Positions 49,811 through 58,149 of a stretch of DNA of 64,000 nt are shown here, piece by piece (position 1 is the first letter of the stretch; each line of letters opens with the position of its first letter). Source of the stretch: Variovorax sp. J22P240 (lineage in GTDB: Bacteria; Pseudomonadota; Gammaproteobacteria; Burkholderiales; Burkholderiaceae_C). Made by a program: the position numbers and the translations under genes. The DNA lies in the NCBI RefSeq assembly GCF_030316855.1, contig NZ_JASZYR010000007.1, positions 177,667 through 241,666 on the forward strand, given 5' to 3'. The notes under the pieces were generated by a model that was not told the origin of the DNA, did not search any database, and was given only the letters and a program-made list of their open reading frames with translations.

Positions 49811-50755
49811 TGTGAAGCGTCAAGAGGTTATTTCTTGACTTGTTGAGTCTGGTCATGGGAGCAACGCCTCCTATGCCCTGGTGCGGGCGGTGCCAGTTGT
49901 AGTGATGCAGCCAGTGATCCAGCGCTTGAGTTCGCTCGCTGGAGTTCTGGTAGGTAAAGCCATAGGCCCATTCGCGCAGCGCCGACTGGATGAACCGCTC
50001 GGCCTTGCCATTGGTCTGCGGCCTATAGGGCCGAGTAAAGCGATGGCGGATGCCCAACTCTCGACAGGCTTGGGCGAAGTCCTTGGAACGGAAGGCCGAG
50101 CCGTTGTCGGTCAGCAGCCGCTCGACCGTCACGCCCAGGCTGCGGTAGTAGGCCACTGCGTTGCGCAGGAACTGCACGCCTGCGGCGCCTTCTCGTCCGG
50201 ATGCATGTCGGTGAAGGCGATGCGTGCGTGGTCATCGATCGCCACGAACAACGTCTCCCAGCCGGCGCCATCGACCGAGTCGCGCCGGTTGCCGGTCACT
50301 CGGTGGCTGGGTCGCTGGATGCGTCCGAGCTTCTTGGTGTCGATGTGCAGCATCTGGCCTGGCGCCTCGTGCTCGTAGCGAACCACTGGCTCGGCCGGTT
50401 GCAGATCGCTCAGGCGCGACAGGCCCGCACGGGCCAGCACCCGTCCCACGGTGGAGCACGACACGTCCAGGGCCGCAGCAATGCGCGCCTGCGTCAGGCG
50501 CTTGCGGCGCAGCTCCACGATGGCCACAGCCTTGGCCGGCGAGATGGCTCGAGGCGAGCACGCGGGGCGGCTGGGAGCATCCAACAAGCCGGCGGCTCCT
50601 GCGACCAGGTAGCGCCCCAGCCACTTGCGCGCCGTCGGTGGCGTGACGCCGTAGGCCAAGGCAGCGGCGCAAGCGCTCAAACCTTGTTCTGTCATGTCTT
50701 TGACCATCTCGATTCGACGCAGCAGGGTCAATCGGGCATTCTTATGAATGTTCAT
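49806..50755 (-). pseudogene. IS481-family transposase, frameshifted
   Basis: Starts at ATG 50755 (MNIHKNARLTLLRRIEMVKD). An N-terminal HTH (ACAALAYGVTPPTARKWLGR) and second HTH (RIAAALDVSCSTVGRVLARA) precede the DDE core: D in MLHIDTKKLGRI, D in RLLTDNGSAF, E in QTNGKAERFI. The frame changes near 50185, between HPDEK and GVQFLRNAVAYYRSLGV, so no single frame covers the protein. The downstream frame borrows its TAG stop from the flanking GCTAGC duplication (49806-49808). Inactive unless ribosomes shift frame; the site shows no obvious slippery heptamer. Confidence 0.85.
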
Positions 50756-50849
50756 CTGGTTGGGTTCCTTGAGTGATCCGGGGGTTTGGCGATTCCCAGT
50801 CTCTCAAACTCAACTCAGATGAACAGATACAACCTATTGGGCCTTCACA
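49811..50849 (-). mobile_element. IS481-family insertion sequence, 1039 bp
   Basis: Bounded by imperfect inverted repeats that start TGTGAAG: left TGTGAAGCGTCAAGAGGTTA, right (reverse strand) TGTGAAGGCCCAATAGGTTG. It carries one DDE transposase gene on the reverse strand and is flanked by 6-bp GCTAGC duplications. Ends of TGT...ACA and duplications of this size are usual for IS481. Inserted in the IS91-like transposase gene in opposite orientation. Confidence 0.9.
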
Positions 50850-50855
50850 GCTAGC
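50850..50855 (+). repeat. Target-site duplication, right copy (GCTAGC)
   Basis: Second copy of the six-base target duplication, directly after the ACA end of the IS481 element. Confidence 0.85.
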
Positions 50856-51818
50856 GCGGCACAGCGCTGGCTTGAGGCGCGTCAAGCCGATCTGCTGCCG
50901 GTGGACTACTACCACGTCGTCTTCACATTGCCGGCGCCGATCAGCGCCATCGCCTACTACAACAAGGCAGCGATCTACGCGTTGCTGTTCGACGTGGCCG
51001 CCGAGACCCTGATGACCATCGCGGCGGATCCGAAGCATCTGGGTGCCAGCATCGGTGCGACCCTGATGCTACACACTTGGGGATCGGCGCTGACGCATCA
51101 TCCCCATGTGCACGGCATCGTGCCGGGCGGTGGCCTGTCGCCGGACGGGGAGCACTGGGTCGCGTGCAAGCCCGGCTTCTTCTTGTCGGTGCGCGTGCTG
51201 TCGCGGCTTTCCGGCGCCGCTTCCTTGAAGCGCTCGAGCACGCTTACGACGCCGGCCGCCTGCATTTCTTCGGCGAGGACACAGCGCTCGCTGACGCAAA
51301 GGTGTTCGCCGACTGGCTCGCGCCACTGCGCAAGTGCGAATGGGTCGTCTATGCCAAGCGCCCGTTCGCTGGCCCCGAAGCGGTGCTGGCCTATCTGTCG
51401 CGCTACACCCACCGCGTCGCCATCTCGAACCCGACTTCTAGCCATGGACGAGCGAGGCGTCACATTCCGCTGGAAGGATTACCGCGCCAAGGGCCGGACT
51501 CGCCACAAGACGATGACGCTCGATGCCGACGAGTTCATGCGTCGCTTCCTTCTGCACGTCCTGCCGAGTGGGTTCCATCGCATCCGCCACTACGGGCTGC
51601 TGGCCAACGGCAACCGAACCTCCAGCCTCACACGGATTCGCGAGTTGCTGCTGCAGCAAGCCGATGCCGTTGCCCGAACGTCGGCCTCTGATGCCGAGGT
51701 CGAATCGGCGCGACCGAGCTTCTTCTGCCCACACTGCGGCGCGCCGATGATCGTCTTGCAGACCTTCGCTCGCGGTCAGCCCATACGCGCGCCGCCTCAA
51801 CAAGCTTGGGCACCATGA

Positions 51819-52132
51819 GTACACAGCTGCATCAGCCTTCCGTCCGAGCCTGGATGCGGGGCGGTCTTGCCCCCGCACCGGCCGACGGACTTGTCGCCGG
51901 TCGCGTCGCTGGGCGACACAACGTGCCGGCATCGATCCGCAGCGCCTCAATGACGCCATCTGTCGAATTCTTGAGTCGCGTCCCCAGTACCACCTCGATT
52001 CACGCCGCCCGAATCCCCGTAGCCTCGTAGCCTTCTCAGGCCTCAGTGGCGCATTCCGCGGTTTCCTCCATGGAGGCTTGTCCAACACCTGCCCTCAGGC
52101 CGTTGGCGCGCTCGGATCGCGCCTGGGGCCTG
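51819..52132. other. Right end region of the IS91-like element, no gene
   Basis: 314 bases after the transposase stop. A forward frame from 51806 (MSTQLHQPSVRAWM) is probably element tail, not a gene. CCTCCATGGAGG palindrome at 52075-52086. The following bases up to about 52230 include GAGTTTTTCAACAGAATTGG, a motif often found at IS ends, so a second element remnant may separate IS91 from the truncated gene. Confidence 0.4.
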
Positions 52133-52720
52133 CTACGCGCCTGCGAAGGCCATCGGCGAAGCGCGCACCACATGCGATTCGCAAGTGGCGCTTGGCGAGT
52201 CTTGTCCGCCTATCGAGTTTTTCAACAGAATTGGCCGCAATCTGTCCGTCGGTGCTCGTTCCAGATCCCTCAGATCGTAAATCTCCTGCCCATGCGCCCA
52301 GGTCTCCATCTGTCTGGCCGCCGCGAACGTGCTGACCAGCATGGGCGGGCCGATCCATGGCAGCCTCTCAACAGGATCCTGGGCTGCCAGTCGCTTTGAG
52401 AGTTCCATCGCCTGCGCGAACCAGAGTTCGAACAACTCTTGTCCGTTCAAGGACGGGAAGCGTAGACGCGTTTCCATGGCGGAGCTGTGCCCGGCCTCTC
52501 GACCCCGCTGCATGTCACCGAACAGCGCGGTGAACGCCTCCTGCGAGGTCGTCGCTGCGATACCCAGATAGTCGCTGGCATAGAGGTGAAGCACCACGTC
52601 ATTGACGGTCCAGGCTTGAAAAGCAGTGACCCCTTTCCAGTCCTGAGCTTTCAAGGAAGAAAGAAGGCCTGCTAGTTCCTCTATCTCTTCGTTCAGACAT
52701 TGAATCTCGTGCATGTGCAT
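52133..52720 (-). pseudogene. TIGR03084-like DinB/MDMPI-fold protein, truncated at its C-terminus
   Basis: Starts at ATG 52720 (MHMHEIQCLNEEIEELAGLL). Residues 1-160 match the maleylpyruvate-isomerase-N/DinB-like four-helix family: AFQAWTVNDVVLHLYASDYL, PSLNGQELFELWF, WIGPPMLVSTFAAARQMETW with AHGQEIYDLR. Homology ends near residue 165 (base about 52230) and the frame continues in unrelated sequence (LLKNSIGGQDSPSATCES). The family normally has about 260 residues. The C-terminal half has been lost at the mobile-element boundary. It lies 6 bases downstream of the AraC regulator gene, in the same direction. Confidence 0.7.
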
Positions 52721-52726
52721 TCCCCA

Positions 52727-53743
52727 TCAAGCCGATCGATGAACCCCGATGCCCGCGCCGCGTCGCCGTACGGCCGTTTCGCCGAACTGCTGCTTGTACC
52801 AGCGGGAGAAGGCGCTCGGCGACGAGAAGCCCAGCAGGTCGGCAACTTGCGAAAGCGGCCGCTTGCCATCTTCGAGGTAGTGCTCCGCGAGTTCGCGCCG
52901 GACGGTGTTCATCACCTCGGGAAATGTCGTGCCCTCGCGAACGAGCCGCCGGTGCACGGTCTGCCGGGTGACGCCGAGTTGTTGCGCCACCTGGTCAATT
53001 GAGCATTGGCCCGAAGGCAGCAGCACCAGCAGGATGTGGCGCACGCTATCGACCACGTTCGTGCGGTCCGAGCCCACTGTGCTCTCCATGATCTGCCGGG
53101 CGTATCGCGCCATCACCGGATCGGCCATAGGGTTCGGTGCGTCCAGGTCACTGGAGGTGCAGACGAGCCCGTTGAAGTCCTGCCCGAACTCGACGGCATA
53201 GCCGAAGATTCGAAAGTGCAGGCTCTGGTCGACCGGCGGTGGGTGCGCGAAGCACACCCGCAACGGACTCCATGCGGAGCCGAGGAAGAACTTCAGGTTG
53301 CGGAACATGACTCCGACAATCAGTTCCATCGCTTGCCGCGATGAGCCGCCCCTGCCAACGAGCAACTCATCGCGGATCACCGCGATGCCATCTGCCTCCT
53401 CGAGCTTCAGGATCAGTGATTCGTTGATCAGACGGCTGTAGCGCACCAGCGCTCGCACAACGCGCCGCACGGTGGGCTCCTCGCGCAATACCAGTGCCAC
53501 GGCCCCGAAATTTGACAAGCGCCGCGTCTCGGCCATGCGCAGGCCGAAGTTGTCCACGCCGCTGGCAATCGACGAGGCCTCGAGCAAGTCACGTACTGCA
53601 TCGCTCGGAATGCGCAGGTCGGGATCGCTCAGGCAGGCCGGACTGAGTCCCACATCGGCCAGTAACGCCAGCGGATCGAGCCCGGCGGCACGCGCGACCT
53701 CGGCGTAGTTGGTCAAGCTGGCACTGCGAACGAGGTTGGACAT
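52727..53743 (-). CDS. AraC-family transcriptional regulator
   Basis: 338 residues from ATG 53743 (MSNLVRSASLTNYAEVARAA). N-terminal Arabinose_bd-like domain (GLDPLALLADVGLSPACLSD, IASGVDNFGLRMAETRRLSN) typical of OruR/ArgR-type AraC proteins; C-terminal double HTH with IDQVAQQLGVTRQTVHRRLV and LSQVADLLGFSSPSAFSRWY. It is divergent from the long catabolic operon starting at 53887. The shared control region has two direct repeats 21 bp apart, as expected for an AraC operator. It probably activates the operon in response to substrate. Confidence 0.92.
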   Translation of the reverse strand: MSNLVRSASLTNYAEVARAAGLDPLALLADVGLSPACLSDPDLRIPSDAVRDLLEASSIASGVDNFGLRMAETRRLSNFGAVALVLREEPTVRRVVRALVRYSRLINESLILKLEEADGIAVIRDELLVGRGGSSRQAMELIVGVMFRNLKFFLGSAWSPLRVCFAHPPPVDQSLHFRIFGYAVEFGQDFNGLVCTSSDLDAPNPMADPVMARYARQIMESTVGSDRTNVVDSVRHILLVLLPSGQCSIDQVAQQLGVTRQTVHRRLVREGTTFPEVMNTVRRELAEHYLEDGKRPLSQVADLLGFSSPSAFSRWYKQQFGETAVRRRGAGIGVHRSA

Positions 53744-53759
53744 GGGGTTTGCCCTTGGA

Positions 53760-53791
53760 GTTACCGCAGGATAAGCGAACGTTACCCCAGG
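53760..53791. promoter_or_regulatory. AraC-type direct-repeat operator
   Basis: GTTACCGCAGG (53760-53770) and GTTACCCCAGG (53781-53791) match at 10 of 11 positions and lie exactly 21 bp apart, two helical turns, in the 143-base region between the AraC gene and the CMD-family gene. This is the geometry of two AraC half-sites. Binding is inferred. Confidence 0.6.
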
Positions 53792-53886
53792 TCAATCGGC
53801 TTTTTCCCATCCCGGAACAATCAGTCCCTGAATCAGCTGCAGACGTGATGACCACCGGCAGCGAAAACCTCAGGAGACACAACTCG

Positions 53887-54345
53887 ATGGAACACGACAA
53901 CGACCGATCAGCCACGCCGGTTTGCGATGCGATGCGCGCAGCTGGCGAGTGGAACCCCAAGTGGGAACAGTTCGCCGAGCTCGATCCGGCATGGACCGAG
54001 AAATTCATGGCGATGGTGATGACGCCCCTGGCTTCGAGCGTGCTTGACGCGAAGACGATCGAGTTCATCTGCATCGCGGTCGACGCGTCGTGCACCCACA
54101 TGTATGGACCGGGCGTGCGCCGCCACATCGGGAAGGCGCTCGCACTGGGCGCCACGAAGCAAGAAATCACCGCGGTGCTGCAGCTCGTCAGCGTCCTGGG
54201 CATCCACACCATGAGTCTGGGCGCGCCGATCCTGCTCGAAGAACTGGACGCCGCAGTGCGGCGCGATGCCGACGTCGTGTCCCGAACCCCATCAGAAGAC
54301 CTCGAGTCTTCCCACCGGCACGCCGGTATCCGTGTATCCGTGTAA
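53887..54345 (+). CDS. Carboxymuconolactone decarboxylase/AhpD-like protein
   Basis: 152 residues from ATG 53887 (MEHDNDRSATPVCDAMRAAG), with AGGAGACA upstream; an ATG at 53848 in the same frame would add 13 residues. CMD fold: LDAKTIEFICIAVDASCTHM with YGPGVRRHIGKALALGATKQ, then EITAVLQLVSVLGIHTMSLG. Cys and His of the C..H...H type are present (DASCTHM), without a full CxxC. First gene of the AraC-controlled operon. Members decarboxylate lactone intermediates or act as alkylhydroperoxidase-like reductases. Confidence 0.85.
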   Translation: MEHDNDRSATPVCDAMRAAGEWNPKWEQFAELDPAWTEKFMAMVMTPLASSVLDAKTIEFICIAVDASCTHMYGPGVRRHIGKALALGATKQEITAVLQLVSVLGIHTMSLGAPILLEELDAAVRRDADVVSRTPSEDLESSHRHAGIRVSV

Positions 54346-54394
54346 CGCACTCGCACACCGTTCAATGACCCATGGACATAACCAGGAGATAGCG

Positions 54395-55336
54395 ATGACA
54401 GAAGCTCACGTAACCCGCCCCGCACCCGCCGCCCCGGCCATCGTCCGACCGTCGGCTCTCAAGAATTCCCTGAAAGTGGAGCGCGTGTCGCCGGCTCTCG
54501 GCGCCGAGATCAGCAACGTCAATCTGGTCGATGTCGCCCACGACGCCGAGCTGTTCGCGGAGATCAAGGCGCTCTGGCTCAAGCACAAAGTGCTGTTCTT
54601 CCGGGACCAGGACATCACGCCGCTGGAACAACAGACCTTTGCCGAGTGCTTCGGCGAACTCGATGTCCACCGGCTCTACCCCGGCTTGCCGGAGGCGCCG
54701 AAGATCCTGGCTATCGACATAGCCGGAAGACCTGCAATCTCGGGTTCCGAGAACATGAGAAGTTTCGAGAACAACTGGCATTCGGACACCATGTCCCAGC
54801 CCGAGCCGCTGAAGGGCGCGGTGTTGCGCTGCGTGACGTGCCCGGAGGTCGGCGGCGACACGCTGTGGGCCAACATGGCGCTCGCCTACGAGACGCTGCC
54901 GGAGCACGTGAAGCAGCAGATCGAGGGTCTGTATGCCAGGAGCAGCATCGAGGTCGCGTTCTGCGGCGGCATGGCGATCGAGAAGCGCCACGAGACGGCG
55001 GCGAAGAATCCGCCCCCCGAGCATCCCGTCGTGCGCACCCACCCCGAGACCGGCGAAAAGATCCTGTACGTGTGCATGGGCTATGTCACCAGCTTCACCA
55101 ACTGGCACACCGCCCAACGGGTGCAGTACGGCCAAGACATGCACGAGCGCGCCCATATGCTGAGCTATCTGGCCTCGCGGGTGACGATTCCCGAGTTCCA
55201 GGTGCGACTGCGCTGGCGTCCGAACACGGTCGCCATGTGGGACAACCGCTCGACCCAGCACTACGCGAGCTACGACTACGGCACGCAGCCCCGGCGCATG
55301 CTGCGCGCCGGCATCAAGGGCGACCGCCCGGTCTGA
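54395..55336 (+). CDS. TauD/TfdA-family alpha-ketoglutarate-dependent dioxygenase
   Basis: 313 residues from ATG 54395, ribosome site AGGAGATAGCG. Iron ligands H129 and D131 (ENNWHSDTM) and distal H289 (WDNRSTQHYASYDY), with the 2-oxoglutarate-binding Arg near 301-304 (QPRRMLRAG). The fold matches taurine dioxygenase. Such enzymes hydroxylate next to a sulfonate, ether oxygen or amine and release sulfite or another leaving group. A 25-residue insertion around FCGGMAIEKRHETAAKNPPP may shape the substrate pocket. Operon context suggests first attack on the substrate. Confidence 0.92.
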   Translation: MTEAHVTRPAPAAPAIVRPSALKNSLKVERVSPALGAEISNVNLVDVAHDAELFAEIKALWLKHKVLFFRDQDITPLEQQTFAECFGELDVHRLYPGLPEAPKILAIDIAGRPAISGSENMRSFENNWHSDTMSQPEPLKGAVLRCVTCPEVGGDTLWANMALAYETLPEHVKQQIEGLYARSSIEVAFCGGMAIEKRHETAAKNPPPEHPVVRTHPETGEKILYVCMGYVTSFTNWHTAQRVQYGQDMHERAHMLSYLASRVTIPEFQVRLRWRPNTVAMWDNRSTQHYASYDYGTQPRRMLRAGIKGDRPV

Positions 55337-55373
55337 CGACATCGCCCCACATGGAACGTGATCGAGGACAACC

Positions 55374-55934
55374 ATGACCGAGCCAACCGTACTCATCGTG
55401 CCAGGAATGCGCGACGCCGTGCCACAGCACTGGCAGACGCTGCTGGCGGCCCGGCTGCCGCGTGTTCGCAGCGTCGCGCCGATGGGGCGCGACAGCCTGG
55501 ACTGCGCCACCCATGTCGCGGCCATCGAGCGCGAGGCGCAGGCTGTCGAAGGGCCGCTGGTGATCATCGCGCACAGCGCCGGCTGCATCATGGTGGCGCA
55601 CTGGGCGCTGCAGACGAAGCGTGCGGTGCAGGGTGCGTTGCTGGCGACGCCGCCCGACCTCGAATCCCCTCTACCTGAGGGGAACCCCACGATCGATGCT
55701 CTGCGCGCTGGCGGTTGGCTTCCCGTGCCGCGATCCAGGTTGCCCTTTCGCAGCGTCGTTGGCGCCAGTCGCAATGACCCCCTGGGAAGCTTCGAACGCA
55801 TTGCCGGGCTGGCGCTCGACTGGGGAGCCGACCTCGTTGACCTGGGCCGGGTCGGCCACCTGAATCCGGCGTCGGGCCACGGCGATTGGCCGCAGGCCGA
55901 AGCCTTCGTTGCACAGCTCAGCGCGGCGCGCTGA
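55374..55934 (+). CDS. RBBP9/YdeN-type serine hydrolase
   Basis: 186 residues. Short alpha/beta hydrolase without lid: LIVPGMRDAVPQHWQTLL at the N-terminus, nucleophile Ser68 in IIAHSAGCIMVAHWA, acidic residue in GASRNDPLGSF and His in GRVGHLNPASGHGDWP. Length and motifs match the RBBP9/YdeN family (about 190 residues). Substrates are largely unknown for the family; esters or thioesters are possible. 37 bases after the dioxygenase gene and 41 before the BKACE gene, same operon. Confidence 0.88.
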   Translation: MTEPTVLIVPGMRDAVPQHWQTLLAARLPRVRSVAPMGRDSLDCATHVAAIEREAQAVEGPLVIIAHSAGCIMVAHWALQTKRAVQGALLATPPDLESPLPEGNPTIDALRAGGWLPVPRSRLPFRSVVGASRNDPLGSFERIAGLALDWGADLVDLGRVGHLNPASGHGDWPQAEAFVAQLSAAR

Positions 55935-55975
55935 CATCCCTTTCTACACGCACTCAACCATTCAAAGGACACATC

Positions 55976-57031
55976 ATGCAATTTCTCGACGACTCCCTCT
56001 TCCCCGAAAACCAGCAGAAGCTCGTGATCCAGGTCGCGCCCTACGGACCCGAATGGGTCGCCGGCGACTCCGACGACATTCCGGTCAGCATGGACCAACA
56101 GGTCCAGAAGGCGGTCGACTGCTGGAACGCCGGCGCCACCTTGCTGCACGTGCATGTGCGCGAAGAGGACGGCAAGGGCAGCAAGCGCCTGTCCAAGTTC
56201 AACGAGCTGCTGGCGCGCCTGCGCGAGGCGGTTCCGCAGATGATCCTGCAGGTCGGCGGCTCGATCTCCTTCGCCCCTGAGAGCGAGGGCCAAGCCGCGA
56301 AGTGGCTGAGCGACGACACGCGGCACATGCTGGCCGAGCTCACCCCGCGGCCCGATCAGGTCACGGTGGTGATCAACACCACTCAACTGAACGTGTACGA
56401 CTTGCTGACGGAAGCGGACATCGCAGGCACTTCGCTGGCGAACCCTGGGATGCAGGAGGCCTATACCAATATGGTCGTTCCATCCAACCCGTCGTGGCAT
56501 GTGGAACACCTCCGCCGTTTGGTGGCCAACGGCATCCAGCCGCACTTCATGCTGACCGGCCTGTCCTCGCTGGAATCGGTCGAGCGCCTGGTGCGACGCG
56601 GTGCATACAACGGTCCGCTGATCCTGAACTACACGGCGGTTGGAGGTGGTTCCGCCGGCGTGCATCCGGCGGACATGCTGGAGTTCGTTCGTCGCACGCC
56701 CGACGGCGCAGTGCTCACGATCGAAGCCCTTGGCCGCAGCGTATTTCCGATGAACGCGATGGCGATCGCACTTGGGCTGCATGTGCGCGTGGGCATCGAG
56801 GACACGCTGCGCGGCCCGACAGGCGAGCGCATGACTTCGGTCCAGCAGATCGAGTCGATGGTGCGCATCGCGCGCGAGCTGAACCGCGACATCGCCAGTG
56901 GCGAGGAGGCACGGCAGATCTACAGGCTCGGTGAGACCTACCGCAACGCGGATGAAACGCTGGCCAAGGTCGGCTGGGCCCCGAACCGGGCTTATGGCCA
57001 ACGTGGCGTTCCGCAACACCAGAGCGCCTGA
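55976..57031 (+). CDS. Beta-keto acid cleavage enzyme (BKACE, DUF849)
   Basis: 351 residues from ATG 55976, with AAAGGACACATC upstream. TIM barrel with zinc ligands H58 and H60 (ATLLHVHVREEDGKG); strands VILQVGGSISF-like and PHFMLTGLSSLESVERLVRR, and the C-terminal VRVGIEDTLRGPTGERM block with the catalytic E-D pair. BKACEs convert a beta-keto acid plus acetyl-CoA into acetoacetate and a new acyl-CoA. At 351 residues it is longer than the usual 270-310. It would yield the CoA ester used by the acyl-CoA dehydrogenase of the same operon. Confidence 0.88.
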   Translation: MQFLDDSLFPENQQKLVIQVAPYGPEWVAGDSDDIPVSMDQQVQKAVDCWNAGATLLHVHVREEDGKGSKRLSKFNELLARLREAVPQMILQVGGSISFAPESEGQAAKWLSDDTRHMLAELTPRPDQVTVVINTTQLNVYDLLTEADIAGTSLANPGMQEAYTNMVVPSNPSWHVEHLRRLVANGIQPHFMLTGLSSLESVERLVRRGAYNGPLILNYTAVGGGSAGVHPADMLEFVRRTPDGAVLTIEALGRSVFPMNAMAIALGLHVRVGIEDTLRGPTGERMTSVQQIESMVRIARELNRDIASGEEARQIYRLGETYRNADETLAKVGWAPNRAYGQRGVPQHQSA

Positions 57032-57073
57032 GCATCGCTGCCTGTCCCGCCGCGCCGCTTCGCATCAGTCCAT

Positions 57074-58102
57074 ATGAACCTCTCCGCAACCTGGCCCGGC
57101 TGGCGCACGCCGGCCGCCACCCACTTCCACGGCATCCTGGTGTCGGTGGTGGTGGCGGTGGCCGCGATCTCGCTGGCCGAGCACTACCACGTGTCGGCGA
57201 TGTTGTTCGCCTTGCTGCTGGGCATGGCGATGAACTTCCTCTCGACCGAAGGCCGGTGCGTTCCGGGCATCCGGTTCTCGGCAGGCACGCTGTTGCGTAT
57301 CGGGGTCGCGCTGCTCGGAGTTCGCATCACGCTGGGCCAGATCACGGCCCTGGGTGCCTTGCCGGTTGCGATGGTCGTTCTCTCGGTGGCGTTGACCATT
57401 GGCTTCGGCGTCGGGCTGGCGCGCTTGCTCGGCTATCGAACCCGGTTCGGCGTGCTGACGGGCGGTGCCGTCGGCATCTGCGGCGCGTCGGCAGCGATGG
57501 CGATCGCCGCAGTGATGCCTGCGCATGCCGACGACAACGTGAAGGAACGCGCGACGATCTTCACGGTCATCGGCGTCAGCACCCTCTCCACAGCGGCGAT
57601 GGTGCTCTACCCGATGATCGTCACCGCGCTCGGCTTTGCAGGCGAGCACGCGGGCATCTTCCTGGGCGGCACGATCCACGACGTGGCGCAGGTGGTCGGC
57701 GCGGGCTACGGAATATCCAAGGAAACCGGTGACGTCGCGACGATCGTGAAGCTGCTGCGCGTCGCATCGCTGCTGCCGGTGATCCTGGTCATCGCGCTCT
57801 CGTACCGCAAGGCGCATGTCGCCGGTTCTGGCAGTGCACCCAAACCACCGCTGCTGCCGTGGTTCGTGGTGGCCTTCTCGCTCTTCGTCGCGATTAACAG
57901 CGCTGGCCTGATTCCCGCCGTGGTGCAGCAAGCGCTGCGGACCCTCTCCACCTGGCTGATGGTGATCTCCATGGCGGCGATCGGCATGAAGTCGCACCTG
58001 AAGGATTTCGCCACCGTGGGCTTCAAGCCGATCGTGCTGATGGTCAGCGAGACCGTCTTCCTGGCGGTCCTCGTGACCGCCTTCCTGTTCCTGGTCCGCT
58101 GA
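57074..58102 (+). CDS. YeiH-family (UPF0324) membrane protein, putative sulfate/sulfite exporter
   Basis: 342 residues with 9-10 hydrophobic segments: GILVSVVVAVAAISLAEHYH, AMLFALLLGMAMNFL, VAMVVLSVALTIGFGVGLAR, ASAAMAIAAVMPAH, plus a C-terminal SETVFLAVLVTAFLFLVR. The blocks RIGVALLGVRITLGQI, GGAVGICGASAAMAIAAVMP and GGTIHDVAQVVGAGYGIS are the family signature. Inner membrane. YeiH proteins are annotated as sulfate or sulfite exporters and are sometimes found with taurine or sulfonate genes. Presence in an operon with a TauD-type enzyme suggests that sulfite set free from an organosulfur substrate has to leave the cell. Confidence 0.85.
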   Translation: MNLSATWPGWRTPAATHFHGILVSVVVAVAAISLAEHYHVSAMLFALLLGMAMNFLSTEGRCVPGIRFSAGTLLRIGVALLGVRITLGQITALGALPVAMVVLSVALTIGFGVGLARLLGYRTRFGVLTGGAVGICGASAAMAIAAVMPAHADDNVKERATIFTVIGVSTLSTAAMVLYPMIVTALGFAGEHAGIFLGGTIHDVAQVVGAGYGISKETGDVATIVKLLRVASLLPVILVIALSYRKAHVAGSGSAPKPPLLPWFVVAFSLFVAINSAGLIPAVVQQALRTLSTWLMVISMAAIGMKSHLKDFATVGFKPIVLMVSETVFLAVLVTAFLFLVR

Positions 58103-58149
58103 GGTGGGACAAGGACATCTAGAACATTCATTTCTACAAGGAGCCAAAA

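Larger units (their letters stand above)
49580..51818 (+). pseudogene. IS91-family transposase, interrupted by IS481 and frameshifted
   Basis: Starts at GTG 49580 (MAHCALEVADIFRIHGPGWR), with the zinc-binding part CEGCGLDQ and NRHCPKCQA. IS481 is inserted after codon AGC (49810). Removing the insert and one 6-base duplication restores the frame CQASAAQRWLEARQADLLPV, followed by DYYHVVFTLPAPI and the HHPHVHGIVPGGG HUH motif. Two more frame changes, one base lost near 51215 (VRVLSRL / FRRRFLEAL) and one gained near 51435 (VAISN / RLLAMDERG), compensate each other; the protein then runs to TGA 51816-51818 with a C-terminal FFCPHCGAPM zinc knuckle. Y residues of the HUH nuclease lie beyond the HUH motif (LSRYTHR). 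Confidence 0.85.
48657..52086 (+). mobile_element. IS91-like element with tyrosine recombinase, carrying a nested IS481
   Basis: The unit holds a tyrosine recombinase gene and an IS91-type transposase gene 10 bases apart, an arrangement known for one branch of IS91 elements. At the left a hairpin CGAGGC-AATCG-GCCTCG (48657-48673) lies just ahead of the recombinase gene; at the right CCTCCATGGAGG (52075-52086) is a palindrome. These are given as approximate limits only; IS91 elements lack terminal inverted repeats. Inactive as it stands, because the transposase is split by an IS481 element and carries frameshifts. Confidence 0.6.

Noticed and set aside
54362..57019. 885-codon reverse open frame across TauD and BKACE genes
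   Set aside because: Antisense shadow of three genes with complete active-site motifs.
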